DNA of 64,000 nucleotides from Neurospora tetraspora (GCF_033439725.1 NW_026944386.1:4402001-4466000); one strand, 5' to 3'. Counted from the first letter of the stretch, positions 1 through 13,107 are shown. Translations and numbers: made by a program. The notes: a model not told the origin generated them from the letters alone.

Positions 1-3000
1 CGGAACCGCCAGCGCGGACGAAGACGGTGCGTAGGATCTCGTTGCGCGCGACGACTTCGTGGCAGGCGCGGAAGAGGGCGGCTTTGTCGACCATGGCGTT
101 GAAGTGCATCAGCTCGTAGCGGAGAGAGAAACGGGGGAGCTCGACGGTGCCGCGGACGGCGATCTCCTGGAGGGGACGGGTGGGAAGGACGTCGGCGACG
201 GTCCAGGATTTGTCGGCCAGGGACTGTTTGACGACCTCCAGGATGCTGTCCTTGTCGTCCTCGAGGAGAGAGAAAGGCTTATACTCGGTCTCAATCTTCT
301 CCGAACCGTCAACCACGGCACCGGTGGTCTGCATGACATTGGCCATGTCGAACAGCGTGCGGTTGGCAAACACCTGGGCAACGCTGATCTTGAGACCCTG
401 CTGGCGTGCCTCTGACACCAACTTCATGGCAGTAATGGAGTCACCACCGCGGTTGAAGAAGCTGTCACCGAGGTAGATGTTATCTTCCTTGACCTTGAGC
501 AGCTTGGCCCAAATCTTGCGCAGAGTCTTCTGCTTGGCCGAAGTGGCAGCAACAGCGGAGGGAGCGACGGAGGAAGCAACCTTCTTCTTGGCCACCTCGG
601 TCTTGGGTTCGGAAGCCTTGAGGATGCAGAGGGAGGCAGAATCGCCGTCAACCTTGAACTTGGCGAGCTGGCCGGTCTTGTAGAGCTTCTTGCTGCCAGT
701 GTACCAGGCCGGAATCTCAGCGAGAAGAGCCGCAGGCGCAGCAAGCTCCTTGCTGGTCTCAACTACGAGCTCGCCCGCCGCACCAACAGGCACAAGCCTG
801 CCAACATCAGCAGCATCAACAATCCAGACACCCTCCAAATCTTCCTCGATGATGCCCGCAGCGAACGGATCCGATTCAGCAGCGAGGTTCTTAACACCCG
901 CCAACTTCTTCACCTCCTCATGATCCTTCTCAGTCAAGCACTCCAACTGGCCCACCTTCCTCTCCCCACTGCCCTCCTCACACAACTGCCTCACCACCAC
1001 CTGCAACTGATCCAAAGCCTTCTTAACAACATCCATCTCCACCGTCTTGGAGTCAAAAGACGCCATGACAAGGAACCCATCAGCCTCAAGCGAGCAAACC
1101 AGCATCAACGCATAGGTATTGAACTTCAACGCCTCCTGCGCCGCCTCAGTGTCGCCAGCGGGGACGAGGCCTGTCGCGGGCGTGTTCTCCGTAACGCCAA
1201 CCTCGCCCGCAGCGGGATGAAGGACGATACCAGTCCTCAACTCGCACGCTTGCAGCGCGTCATCGGACAAGCGACGGATGTGCTGCAGACCGGCGTGCTC
1301 GTAGGGGATTTGGGTGATCATCTGCTCTGCCACCTGCTGCAAGTACTCGGCGACAGTCTGCTCGCGATCGACGCAGACGCGCACAGGAACGGTGGTGATC
1401 ATTGGGCCTTCGATCTCATCCGCGCCCACGATGGGGGCGTTACGACCGGTTAACGTCTCGCCGAAGACAATGTCGTTGTTACCGGCTGTGTACTGGCTTG
1501 CCACGAGGGCCCAGGCAGCGCGGACGATAGTGGCGAGGGTGATGGTCGTGTTCGGGGAAGAAGGGGGTTTGCGGCCGTCGAGGGAGACGTACAGCTCCCA
1601 GAGGGAGTCGGCACGGGTTTGGTAACCCTCGAATGGCAAGGCGGGGAATTGCAGACCGGTGGCGCCGGCGAGCTGGTCCTTCCAGTAGGCGTCGCAGGCG
1701 GCGCGGTCGAGCGAGTTGTTGAGGTAGTTGATGAAGTGCTTGAACTCCGCCGCGGGCTTGCGCGGGACGAGGCCCTGGTAGGCCTGGTTGACGCGGTCGA
1801 CGACGAGGGGCATGGACCAGCCATCATACAAAGCGTGGTGCATGGTCAGGACGAAGTGGTAGGCGTCGCCGTCCTGGATGAGGCCGTAGCGGACGAGAGG
1901 CTTGCCGAGGTCCATTTCCTCGTTGCGGTCGGTCTCGAGGTACTCGGCGAGGGTAGGGGCGGAGTGCCAGTGCAGAGGCTCCTTGACGACGACTTGCATC
2001 AGGCCGCGCGGGGAGTGGATGATGCGGGTGCGGAGGATGGCGCAGTCGGCGTTGATTGCTTCGAAGGCGGCCTTGAGCTTGTCGGCGGCGGCTCGGCCTT
2101 CCATCTTGAGCACACGCTGGGCGACGTAGGCTTCCTTGACCTTGGCTGACAGAGCCATGAGGGCTTCCTGGAGGGGAGTGCAGGGGTAGACGTCCTCGAC
2201 GGCGTCCTTGTCAATACCGCAGTGCTTGCTGGCCTCGGCCTTGACGTCTTCGACGGCCCAATCGGCTTCAAGCAACGAGAAGGGAGCAACCTCGTTGCTG
2301 TCCTTGCCATCGGCATTCTGGATGTCAACCTTGGTAGCGACAACAGCCATGTCTCTGAGGACGGGATACCGGAAAACATCGGCAACAGTCAACTTAACAC
2401 CCTCCGCTCTGGCAGCAGCGATCAGCCTCATAGCCCTGAGAGAATCGCCGCCGACAGCAAAGAAGCTATCACTAGCCGCAATCTCCTGCTCGGTACCAAG
2501 CAGCTGCTTCCAGACCTTGTGAAGGGCAATCTCCATCTCGGTGGTAGGAGCACCGCCCTCACCACCTTGTCTGGCCCTCTTTGCGCTTCCTGAGACTTGT
2601 TCCCTGGTCATAGCAGCACCCATAGCCCTCAGCGTCTTGCGATCAATCTTGCCCGACACCAGCGAGGGCATCTCGCGGAGGGGGATGTAGGCATTAGGAA
2701 CCATGTACCGAGGCAGATCAACGCCAAGGGCCTCCTCGATACCATCCAGCGCAGCCTGCAGCTCAGGAGAGAAAGTAAGCTCGCCCTCCACAACAGTTTG
2801 CAAAGCGTCCTTGGCCGAGATACCCGTCGAGCTAGTCTCCGCCAGGAAAGCAACCAGCGTAGGATCACCACCGCTAGGCTTGATAACCTCAGCAGCAATC
2901 TTCACGCCCGCCGGCAACTTAGCACGGAGATGGTGTTCAATCTCAACCAGCTCCACTCTCTGACCTCTCAGCTTCACCTGGGCATCTTTGCGTCCAACAA

Positions 3001-5014
3001 AGACGAAAGCCCCCGAGCCATCGGCATCGTACCGGACCAAATCACCAGTCTTGTACAGCCTTCCGTGTCTACCGGGGTGGGCATCACCATGGCCAGCAAC
3101 GAGCCACTTGGGATCTTCGATGAACACCTCCTTGGTCTTTTCCTCTTCACCGAGGTAGCCAAGTCCAACGACCGGACCCTCCATGAGCAACTCACCCACT
3201 GCTCCCACGGGCACCAAGCGGTCGTGATCATTGGGATCAACGACCCATCCGCACCCGCCGACGCCGGTACCGATGTTTCCGGTAGTGAACCCCTTCTTCT
3301 TGGCCTCCTCATCTCTCGCGAAAACATTGTTGACGGTACATCCAACCGTGCACTCACTAGGTCCATAAGCCACAATCACCGACGTCTTGCCACGGGACCA
3401 AGCAGCTGCATCAGCCGCAGATACCGCCTCACCACCCAATCCAAGCACATCAAGACCCTTGATAACTTCGGGATCAAGCACTCTCGCAACAGAGGGCGTC
3501 ATATGCGCCATGTTCGCCCCTGACTTGACAATAGCCCCGCCGAGGTCGTTCATGCGATCAGCGTCCGATGGGATGCAAATCGTTCCGCCGACAGCCAAAG
3601 TGCAGAACATACAATCGATGGAGACATCGAAAGCGTAGGACGCGAACTCGAAGCAGCGCGAAGAAGACTTGTAACCGACTGCTTCGGCGCGAGGCAGGGC
3701 GCCGGAAGTGTAGTTGGCGTGGGAGATGACGACGCCCTTGGGCTTGCCGGTGGAGCCGGAGGTGAATTGGATGTAGAGGGGGGTTGTTTCTGTGGGGATG
3801 ACGGGGAGGGTCACCTCTGAAAGGGTCCATGTAGAATCAGAGGAGAGGGTGGTGAAAAGCTCGTCAGAGACGGTGATGACTTGTCCCTGGCCAGAGGAAG
3901 GGAGACAGACCTCGGCGAGTTTGGTCTGAGAAGCAGAAGCGACGATGATATCGCCACCAGTCTGCTCGACCATCACTCGCAAACGGCCTTCAGGTTGAGA
4001 GGTGGGGTCGGTGAGAGCAAATGCCGAGCCGGCTTTCATGACGGCCAAGAGCGCGACGATGGTCCAGCGGGATTTCTCGAACATCAGAGGGACCACGCCG
4101 CCGAGCTTGACGCCGCGGGAGACCAAGTGGCGGGCCAAAAGGTCGGACTTCGACTCCACTTCGGCGTAGGTGAACTCGCCGTCCCAGGAGGAGACGGCCG
4201 GCTTGGAGGGGTTGGCGGCGGCTTGCTCGGAGATGATGTCCTGCATGGTGCGATCGATCAAGGGGGGCACGACGGCGTTGAAGGCCCAGATCTGGTTGAG
4301 GTCGCAGGGGAGAGGGGTGAGGAGGGAGGAGATGGACTCCGAGGGCTTGGTCAGAATGGAGGCCAGGAGCTCGGTGAAAGCGTTCAGGCGGATGGTAACT
4401 TGCGAAGTGGTGAGAGCGTCGGGGACGTTCTTGAACCAGTAGGCTTGGAGGGTGAGTTGTTGTTGCTCATCTTCCGATGGGAGGAGCTCAAGTTGGAATG
4501 TCCAGTTCTGGTAATCATGTTAGTCACGGCATCTCAGGCTCATTGACAGGAGAGAACATACCGGCCGCTGAGCAGTCTCATATCCCTCTTCCTTAATCTT
4601 CTCCGGCGCCTCCTTTCCATCGTTAAAGAACAGCGTCCTGTTCCTGTTCTCCTCTGTCACCTCTTGCCCGGTAACCTTCCTCAGCGCCTCAAGCACAATC
4701 TTCACACTCGCCGCCTGATCCAGCCCTTCAGATCCAAGCGCCGACTTGACAGAGAACTGTGACGACGTTTCCGCCCCATCAGCACTTCTCCGTCCCCAGT
4801 TGAAGTTCTCTACCCGATCATCTTCTCCCTTTCTCTGGAGAAGCAACAGCCATGCTAGAAGGGAGGCGTCTACCAAGGAGACGTCGTTTTGTGATGGTAG
4901 TGATAGTGGTCGGGATACTGTCTCCAGACCTAGTGTGTCGAAGAGGTGGGTGTTGCTGTTGCTCTGGCTAGTGAGGCCGAGAAAAGAGAGGGCTCCTTGC
5001 ACGACTTGTTGCAT
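1..5014 (-). CDS. Extracellular-siderophore NRPS, NPS6/SidD type (5' part; 3' end off the window)
   Basis: Exon 1 is 5014-4562 and exon 2 is 4507 to the left edge, separated by a 54-nt GT-AG intron (4508-4561, branch TGACTAACA); the join is in phase and about 1650 codons stay open. Seen in order: an N-terminal condensation-like remnant (about 1-200); an adenylation domain with TSGSTGKPKG near residue 398, FDVS and YGPSECTVG; a carrier protein (GGDSLRAM, Ser near 838); a condensation domain with the HHALYDG active site near 1041; a stump of a second adenylation domain (about 1375-1430, only C-terminal motifs); a second carrier (GGDSITAM, near 1507); and the start of a second condensation domain. 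This A-T-C-dA-T-C layout is that of fungal NPS6/SidD, which joins hydroxamate units into fusarinine/coprogen-type siderophores in the cytosol. Family lengths near 1900 aa suggest about 250 residues are missing. An exact SRE-type GATA site lies upstream. Family call is firm; the product is inferred. Confidence 0.88.
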
Positions 5015-6410
5015 GGTGATGGTGTGTTACTGGTTTCTTTTTGGGAGTACGGAGCTATGGTACTCGATGGGTATGCTGGAGAGAGGCGTATTACTGCCGC
5101 TCTTGCGCGTGTCGTTGCCGTTGCAATGAGTGGACGGATAAGATGGGATAAGATGAGGTGGTAACGTCACGGGACGGCTTGAATGAATGGATGGATTAGA
5201 CAATATGAGGCAGACAGATAAGCGGGCGGCGAGATGAGGACGGGACAGGATGGAGTATCCGTCTTGGTGGGTAGATGGGAAAGGGCTGTGGTTGACGGCG
5301 TGATGTGTGTGTGTGAGTCTATTCCCGCCTGCCGTGTGTGTATGTTTACTCTCTATTCTCACTCAAGAACGGAAAGACGATGACGGTGAGGCTCTTTTCA
5401 CTGGAAAAAATCCCCGCTTCAATGAGAATGATCGCCCCACTCCGCACAGCACGGCACCGCGCATCGGAAGTGTGGTGATTGTTCATGGATGTCGCCCGTC
5501 CATCGGTAGGTTCGACCAAGGTTCCCTCCTCCTCATCCGCGTGTGCTGTGCTTGCTGAAGCGCCGGCTGCGTACGTAGGATGGTGTGTGGTTCAACGGCC
5601 GGAGGTATGGTATAGGGTGTGGACATAGGTATTGCATGATGTGTTCGCCAAGGGTAAAAGATCCGAATGGATCATCAAGTTTCATCCTTGATCATCACCA
5701 TCTGATAAGATTTGATCCGGGATTGTGAGACGTTGACAAGGCGGGAACGTGGGACTCCTTCGGGGCAACCATGCTCGGTCGGGAAGGAAGAGGCAGATTG
5801 GAGTGTGACACATTCACCTTTTTTCCCCCTCTCCATACTTTAAGAGAGAGCTTGTGACACCACACTTGTGACATGACCAAGTAAAGACTTGTCCTTCAAC
5901 TGTTCAGATGTTCAATCTTCAAATGCCGTCAACTCGGCCGAGCAACTTTGCCCAGTCGTCTCGGATCCGATCACGCGATTGGCCAATGAACACGGGGTCT
6001 GAGAAATTTTTGGTCGCTCCCCTGTCCCTTCCTTCCGGCTCCTCCACCGTCGGGTGTGGGGTCCGTTTGCGTTTGCCATGGTGGGGTAAACATTGGGACC
6101 GCAAAACGGAGGCTCGTGAAAAACAAAACAAACGGTGACAAGGGGGCGGCGTCGACTGCAGTGGTGGGCGACGAAGCCGACCAAGTTGGGAATGTTCTTG
6201 TTTTTCCATCAAGCCGTTCGCCTTGCCGGCTTTGAGATTCTTCTGCGCCGGCAACCTCCACCACGCGATGAAACGCCATCAACCTTTGCCATGTTGATTT
6301 GATTCCCCTTGTGAGTGTCGTGTGTTGTGGTTGAGTGTTGATCGAGTGCCTGTGCAGTATCTCATCGAACCGTCAACTCCGCCGGCTTCGGTACATACCA
6401 TCACCACCAA
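5015..6410. promoter_or_regulatory. Upstream region of the siderophore NRPS with GATA sites
   Basis: No convincing gene. Nearest the NRPS start are two adjacent GATAAG motifs (about 5140-5156) and another near 5217. Further up is an exact ATCTGATAA at 5700-5708. ATCWGATAA is the extended site of the fungal iron repressors SreA/SRE, so iron repression of the NRPS is a reasonable inference. Short open frames on both strands here have no recognisable content. Confidence 0.6.
5700..5708 (+). promoter_or_regulatory. SRE/SreA-type iron-repressor site ATCTGATAA
   Basis: Exact match to ATCWGATAA, about 690 bp upstream of the NRPS start codon. Confidence 0.6.
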
Positions 6411-6724
6411 AATGCCGCCAAAAAGCGGAGGAGAGGACCGTTCCAGCGTCACATCCATAAAAAGCGACGATCATTACCACAATCACTCTCAAAGCCCGCA
6501 AAAGCCGCAAGGCCGTATCCGCACATCTTCCACTCCATAGTCCGTTACTAGTGTACTCTGCGTGTGACCCGCAAATCCGCTCTGCAAGCAGGAATTGGCA
6601 GGGCAGGCTTCAAAGATGTTGCGCTTGTTGGAGACGCAGGAGACGATAGTGATCAATACTGGTACCGAAATGTTGGCCAACAGCGACGCGCGTCGGTGGT
6701 TGGCTTCAATGGTTTCCATGGCTG
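6411..6724 (+). CDS. Possible small two-exon gene, function unknown
   Basis: An ATG in a good fungal context (ACCAAAATGCC) at 6411 opens a 43-codon frame rich in Ser, Lys and His. A second open segment ends at a TGA at 6722-6724 and reads as plausible protein (KMLRLLETQETIVINTGTEM). One possible join is GTATCC near 6523 to an AG near 6601, giving about 76 aa, but the donor is weak. The opposite strand also has a C-ending open frame here (6719-6489), so strand is uncertain. No domain recognised. Confidence 0.22.
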
Positions 6725-7033
6725 ATTGACGCAGTTGGCGATGCCGGAGGTGGTAGTATTTCTAGGGGTGATGGGTGTGCATGGTTTTCCCCTGCGAACG
6801 AAGTTTCGATGTGATATGTTGAGCTTTCCACGACTGAACTGAATCCGACCCCGAGATCTCGAATCCATAGCGACGGACCCTACCTGCAGCAAGCCTAGAC
6901 ATACGACAGCCGATATCCGACCAAGATCCGTATCAGTATCACCAGATCGTATCGTCTCGTTTCAGATCATATCAGATCAGATTACCTAGACATCCCCAAG
7001 CCTCCTCCATCAGACATCAGACATACAGCCAAA

Positions 7034-7772
7034 ATGCCCACCCCCTTCGCCGTCCTCCCCGCCCTCATCCCGGACATCAAGCCCGTCTACGACGCTTACT
7101 TCGCCGCCTTCACCGCCGACGCCGACGGGCGCAAGATCCTCGAGATCCTCTTTCCCGGCGGCTACACCTCTGAAGAGTTCCGCAAGGCGCACACGGAAGG
7201 AACGCTAGCATGGCTGCACAAGGCCGAGTCGCAGTACACGTGGAAGTGCGTGGACGTTGCCACGGGCGAGATCGTCGGCATGGCGTTGTGCGATGTGTTC
7301 ATCAAGCCTAGGACGAAAGAGGAGAGGGCGTATCCTGGCATTCCGTGGTTGGAGGGCGAGCAGAGGGAGAGGGCGGATCAGGTGCTTGCGCCGCTTTGTG
7401 AGGCTAGGGAGAAGGTTATGGGTGATGGGTCTTATATTTGTAGGTCCTTTTCAACTTCATGGACTCTTGTGGGAAGGTTTGGTGAGCTAATGTGTTGCGA
7501 CAGATGTCCACGCCATCGCGGTAGACCCCAAGCATCAGGGCCGTGGTGCGGGCGCGATGATTGTCAAGCAGCTCATCAACTTGAGCAACGACAGCAATCT
7601 GCCCATCTACTTGGAGTCTTCGGCGTCTGCTGAGGGTCTGTACAAGAAGATGGGCTTCGTGAGGGTGCCGGAGGAGAGTGCGAGGGTGATTCATAGCAAG
7701 TCCGTGCTGGGGACGGAAACGGATGTTGAGGTGCCACTCATGATCAAGACCCCGGCGAAGACTGGGTTGTAA
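7034..7772 (+). CDS. GNAT-family N-acetyltransferase
   Basis: Exon 1 is 7034-7439 and exon 2 is 7504-7772, with a 64-nt intron (7440-7503); together they code for 224 aa. The acetyl-CoA binding motif A is clear after the join: VHAIAVDPKHQGRGAGAMIV, followed by the motif B segment YLESSASAEGLYKKMGF. This is the usual length and layout of fungal single-domain GNAT enzymes, which transfer an acetyl group to an amine; the substrate cannot be read. It lies between the siderophore NRPS and the ABC exporter, so a role in siderophore chemistry is possible, but it is much shorter than the SidF/SidL acyltransferases (over 400 aa) and is not one of them. The start has a good context (GCCAAAATGCC). An hAT-like element is inserted about 100 bp past its stop. 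Confidence 0.85.
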
Positions 7773-7869
7773 GGGATGAACATCAATGGGAAAGGTGTAG
7801 GGAAGGATAAAAAGTACGCATCAGTACTGCACGCTGATATGATGTGAAGAGCGTGTACGATTTGAAGGA

Positions 7870-7877
7870 TACAATAA
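7870..7877. repeat. Left 8-bp target-site duplication TACAATAA
   Basis: Abuts the left terminal inverted repeat; an identical octamer is at 11818-11825. Confidence 0.8.
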
Positions 7878-10800
7878 GAGAAAACCTACCCACACACACC
7901 TCGAAACCTACCCACACACACCTCGAAACCTACACGCACACACCCTCCATACATAACCCTTACCCTAACAGCTCGTACCAGCTCATAACATCTGCATTGA
8001 AAAGACCCGTTTTACTTGCTAAATTTCGCATTTTTAATATACGTAATATTTCATTAAAATTTCTCGATTTCTAGGGTCGTACAAACTTAACAACTTTTAT
8101 ACGCACAACATCGATCTACTATAATATTATAATACTATATTATTAATATTAATAGTATATAATTTAATCGTACGTACCTCGATTGTCTTTCTTTATATTT
8201 AATTAATTAGATTATTTATAAATAGTATTATATACGCTATTACCTACAGATAATATCACTACTTTCGTATCTAATTCCTCCTTTTACCATAATCTATAAG
8301 AAATAATTATATTATATACTACATTCCTTCCTAAAAATACTATTACCGATGCTTACTACAATTTAATAACTTTCTACTTGAAAAATCGTTTTAGTATTAT
8401 AATTTAATATTCTTACAAATATAAAATTAAGAACCCCAATTACCTAATATATAATACGACCGCTCATTACTTCTACTAATACGAATATACCTCATATCGA
8501 CCGTAACCTCATACAAATCCCTAAAGTAAACAATAACGAACGTTTAAAAAGATCGTTCTAAATTACCTATTTTATACTACGATATTTGCGACCGCAGCAA
8601 CTAATTAGCAATAAACTCTAATTATAATTAATAATACTTATAATAGCTACCCACTATTTAAATACCTCAATACCCATTTTTTATTATAAGAGAAAATATT
8701 CTTTTTAAATTTAGAGGCAGCTAATTAAATTAATACTCTATTCGAAAGAAGGGAATTAATTATCCGATCCGTCTATTCTTTAATTAAAGACTTGTACCCA
8801 CACCTTTTTATTATATATAAAAACTTCAATAATATACGGCTATGATTTAAACAGTTATTTCGAATAGAGTATTAGGATATATAGGCATTCGTAAGGGTAT
8901 TAAAGAACAATAAAATTATTGCGCACTATTATATTAATTAAGAGGACGACGAAAAATTTATATTATCGAACGCCTTTTAATTCATAAATTAATGACGTAA
9001 AATATAAATACGGAGCCTATTTATAATTATACTTAATACTATATATAAAATTATTTATTAATACCTCCCCTTAGTATAAAGTATTATTCTAATATATAAA
9101 AGACTTCTATACTTATATTCTAAACGGTTTTTAATAATAAAAAGGAAAAGCGATTTACTTATTTTATTACTTAAATTATAGAGATAGCGCGCGCTATAAA
9201 AACCTTTTGCCAGGCGTCGTTATAATTAATAGAAATGCATAATTTATTAGCGCTTTATAATTCTTCTTCCCTAATAGTATTATTCTATAGCAATATATTT
9301 ACTATTTCAATTATAATATTATTAAAAATATTGAGAAGTTCCAGCAGCGCCCACCCGTAGTAGGGGGAGAGTAAAATAATAAGGAAAAGGGGGACGACAA
9401 CATATTAATTATCGACAGTAACGGTAAAAAGAATTTTAATAAGGAAATATATTCTTTATTTAATAGCGAATTAAACGAATTAAATAATAATACCAATATT
9501 AATTAAAATACCTTCAATATCCGCAAGTTCGTATATCTTTATAAAAAAGTACGTACAATGAAGAGAATTAATAAAGCATTTAAATCCTTTTACAAGAGCG
9601 AATTTACTATTATACGTACCTTATTATTCTTTATATAATAATATATAATTTATAATTCTTCGGTAGAAAGTTTTGAACACGCGTACGTAATATTTATTAA
9701 TAAGTTCGGCGAATTATAGAAACTGTTATTTAAATATATCACAAATAATTATCTCCCTATTAAAGAGAATTAGGCGGGCTACTATACAATAAATTATTTC
9801 AATTACGAGTAAAAGATTATATCGCTAAACGAATCTAATAATAGCTTATTCAAATCGTATTAATTATCAGTTCGCAGCAGTTTCATTAACTTCTACAAAG
9901 CTAATACGTAGTATATTAATAACTGATATCGATATTATAATACGGTTGTTAGTAAATTAATAATGCGGGTACGTATTAAATAGACTAATATTGGCTAGCT
10001 TAATAATTACTATTTAGAAATATTTTTATAGGTATTAAATTTATTAGACTACTAATATTATTTCCTATTCGTAGTACTCCCTTCTATACGCGACGGCGTA
10101 ATTATCAACAACGGCGTCCCTCTCTCCCCCTATACCGGCTATTTTAATAAATAATATTTTCTACTTTGTACTTACGATATAGAAATAGTATATTTATATA
10201 AAGAAAGTATAATTTAAATTATTATGAATAATTATTATTTATATTAGTATTTAAATTAAATTAGGGTAACGCTTCTCTATTTACATAAATCTCCTATCCG
10301 GTTATCCTTATATTAATTCTCTATAAAAAATTCAGTAAATAAATATCTCTCCCTCAAATTAACCACTAAGACGGTACCTAAAGGTCGCCCTTATAATAAG
10401 GGTAGCCTATTTAGTAAAAACCGTATTTTCGTCGTACAACCATTTACCTCCTAGCCCGCCTCTTAACCTACTTCCTCTTAACCTATTAGCCCGCGCAATA
10501 AATCAAAAGATATTACCCCTATATAAACTTTAATACCGTATAACTATTCCTAATATAAATTGGGCAATAATATTAAAACTCTTAACGCTATAAATTTTCA
10601 AACAACTATACAATTACGTACTAAAAAGGCGATTAAGAGGGTAATAAGGAAGGTAGTCTAGCTAAAACCTAATTAGCTAAGGGAGCCTACCCCTATTATT
10701 AATTATATCGTTATTCTTAACTTTGAATTCAACTTTAAGGGAAGTATTAATATCGACTTAGATTCTAACTTTAGTATCTCTATTTTATTTAACACCCCGT

Positions 10801-11817
10801 TCCTCCCTTTATTGAAATCCTTCTCCCCCTTCTTTATACAGCAATCCTCATTCCCCGTTAAAGAATAACTACTTCTCGTAATCCTATATAACGACGCTAC
10901 TTATTTTAATAGGGTAGAAATCGGTTATAACTCTCAAAAGTCGAATTTAGAAGAGGATTTTATTCCTCTCTATAAGAAGGAACCATAAATACAAATAGCT
11001 AAGGATAATAAAACCCTAAAGCTATTTATAAATAAATAATAATAAACCTACTTCGCTAAGGAAGGATAGGAATAGAAGGAGGCTGCCCCTTATACCCTCC
11101 CCCCTCCTCTATACTACTTTTTAAAGAATTTACCTCATAAAATAGAACCCTTATATAGGGTAGCTTTCAAGAGGGATAGAGAATAAGTAGAATAGCGTAA
11201 AAATCGTTTTTTTAATTACTTTAAATTATAACTAAAAGTGAAGCTAAAAATTAATTTTATACATCCTTTAATATAGTAGCGATAGGGGTAAAAATAATAT
11301 TAGTATTACAATCCCTTCGTTAATAGGTATTACAAATATTTTCATCATTTATTTAATATTAAAACGGCATAGGATTTTGAAAAGTATAAGAAACATCGTC
11401 GATAGGCAAATAACAAAGGTTAGGATTAGAATAACTTTACAACCAATATATATTATAAAGAAAGCTACGCTAACAACAAGAGTAATTTAACCCAGTTTTT
11501 ATATAGTATAGGAGAAAGGGTAGTAATAAGAACCCTATCGTAATTAGTGACGATAAGGAATAGAAATCACCAAGTAAATAAACAAGAGATAGATTTGAAC
11601 TATACGGCTAGATTTATATTGAACGCGTGGTTTCGAAACTCAATACTACGAAAGTATTATAACTCTAGCACTCTAACAGATTTAGCGAATCTAACCCGCT
11701 TATCAGACATCAGAAAACTCAATTTTACTATATAAAACGACTATATTTATATGCCAGCTGTCGGGAGGGGAAGGTGTATACGTATAGGAATGGGGGTGTG
11801 TGTGGGTAGGTTTTCTC
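7878..11817. mobile_element. RIP-degraded hAT-like DNA transposon, 3940 bp
   Basis: The ends are perfect 23-bp inverted repeats starting GAGAAAACCTACCC (7878-7900 and 11795-11817), flanked by the direct octamer TACAATAA. An 8-bp target duplication is the mark of the hAT superfamily. From about 8030 to 11740 the inside is extremely AT- and TpA-rich with no open frame above about 60 codons, as expected of RIP. The left subterminal part carries short tandem CCTCGAAACCTACMC units. No transposase can be read, so the superfamily rests on TIR and duplication length. It sits between the GNAT gene and the exporter and has pushed the siderophore genes apart. Confidence 0.82.
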
Positions 11818-11825
11818 TACAATAA
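11818..11825. repeat. Right 8-bp target-site duplication TACAATAA
   Basis: Identical to 7870-7877, directly after the right inverted repeat. Confidence 0.8.
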
Positions 11826-12222
11826 ATACCCCCATGACAGCTGTGCGAGCTGTGACTTTCACATTTCAATGAGACCAAGGCCTAGCATCGTGATAGACTA
11901 CAGGTGTCCAGGCAAGACCCAGCTTCGAGTGATATCGGCCATCCAAGCCCAGGAGCAACATGCACGAGTAAAACCGTAACCTCAGCCCAAAAGCAGAACT
12001 CAAGAAACAGTCATCGTTGACGTTAACAGCTGGCACTTGCCTATTTCTCAGTTAGGCCAGTCAGTGTTCCTTCGTCGTCAACATTCCGCCTTTCACCCCG
12101 GCGCCGCTTCCATCACCTCCGCCGTCGACCGAACCGTAAATCCGATCCCGGGCCGTCACCCTTTCTCTCCCCCCCTGCCTCCCCCAACATCTCCAAGAAG
12201 GGTGAGGAGGAGGCAATTTTTT

Positions 12223-12241
12223 TTATCTGATCATCAGATAA
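12223..12241. promoter_or_regulatory. Inverted pair of SRE-type GATA sites
   Basis: TTATCTGAT and ATCAGATAA separated by one base, forming a 19-bp palindrome about 1.45 kb upstream of the ABC transporter start. Confidence 0.65.
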
Positions 12242-12726
12242 TGCAAAGACGGAGGCAAGAGCAGACATCTGATCCAGTGCCTGCCGCTGTGCAACTCGCA
12301 CTGTTAATGGGAGGAAAGGAAAACGCCATGCATATGCGGCAGGGTTACAGCAGGGAGGGTTGCAGCGGTGCATGTCTGTCGGTCTTGTACGTAAGAGGAA
12401 TGTGGGATCTGGAAAACGGAGGTCCACTTGGAAGTTGGAGATGGTGTCGTGAATTTGGGAATTCCGAAGACTAAGAAGACTTGGATATAGTAGATGAAGT
12501 GGTGAATGGGCCTGGTAGACTAGACTTATCTTGATGAAGCCGGAAATTCTATTCCAGTAGAGTTTTGCGAATGGGCAGTGAGAAGTTCAACTTAATCAAC
12601 AATGGGACGCAATCCGCCAACAGTGCGGTGAACAAAGAACCATTGAAGCTCCCGGCCCGAGGTCCAATAACGGTGGAGTTGGCGGGCTTGGTATTCGAGA
12701 GGTGAAATATCGGATCAAAATCTCGG

Positions 12727-12735
12727 ATCAGATAA
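12727..12735 (+). promoter_or_regulatory. SRE-type site ATCAGATAA
   Basis: Exact ATCWGATAA match upstream of the ABC transporter. Confidence 0.6.
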
Positions 12736-12803
12736 GATCTTTCCTTCAACCCCAAGGGGGTGGGTGCAACCAGAAAAAAAGACGAAGACGAAACGAGGAA
12801 AAG

Positions 12804-12812
12804 ATCTGATAA
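12804..12812 (+). promoter_or_regulatory. SRE-type site ATCTGATAA
   Basis: Exact match, 69 bp after the previous site. Confidence 0.6.
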
Positions 12813-13098
12813 ACGAGCAAAACCAGGATGGTTCCCTCTCAAAATCCAGGCAATGCCAGGGAAACCGCAGGCAAGCAGAAGCTCCCTGGCCACGGGTGTT
12901 AAGAGGTGAAAAAGGGGAAAAGACGCTGGCCGCTGGGGAAGCACAACATGACCAAAGACGTTTTGCGTCTTTTTTGCCCGTTTCCGTTTTTCATTTCTGT
13001 TTCAACGGGCCAACGAATGTTTTTGTTTGGCTCCCTGCTGTCCCCGCCCCGCCGACAAAGTGGAGTTCGGCAACACGCGATGGTGCCAAAGAAAAATT

Positions 13099-13107
13099 TT
13101 ATCAGAT
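13099..13107 (-). promoter_or_regulatory. SRE-type site (minus-strand ATCTGATAA)
   Basis: TTATCAGAT on the plus strand, about 570 bp before the ABC transporter start. Confidence 0.6.

Noticed and set aside
7034-7772. GNAT gene as a SidF/SidL-type hydroxyornithine acyltransferase
   Set aside because: 224 aa is half the length of that family and only a generic acetyl-CoA motif is visible.
7880-7990. Telomeric repeat near CCCTTACCCTAACAG
   Set aside because: Only one imperfect unit, next to a transposon end; no array.
12037-12474. 145-codon gene upstream of the ABC transporter
   Set aside because: Overlaps the inverted GATA pair, has an equally open opposite strand, Pro/Arg-rich low-information sequence, and no splice or start support.
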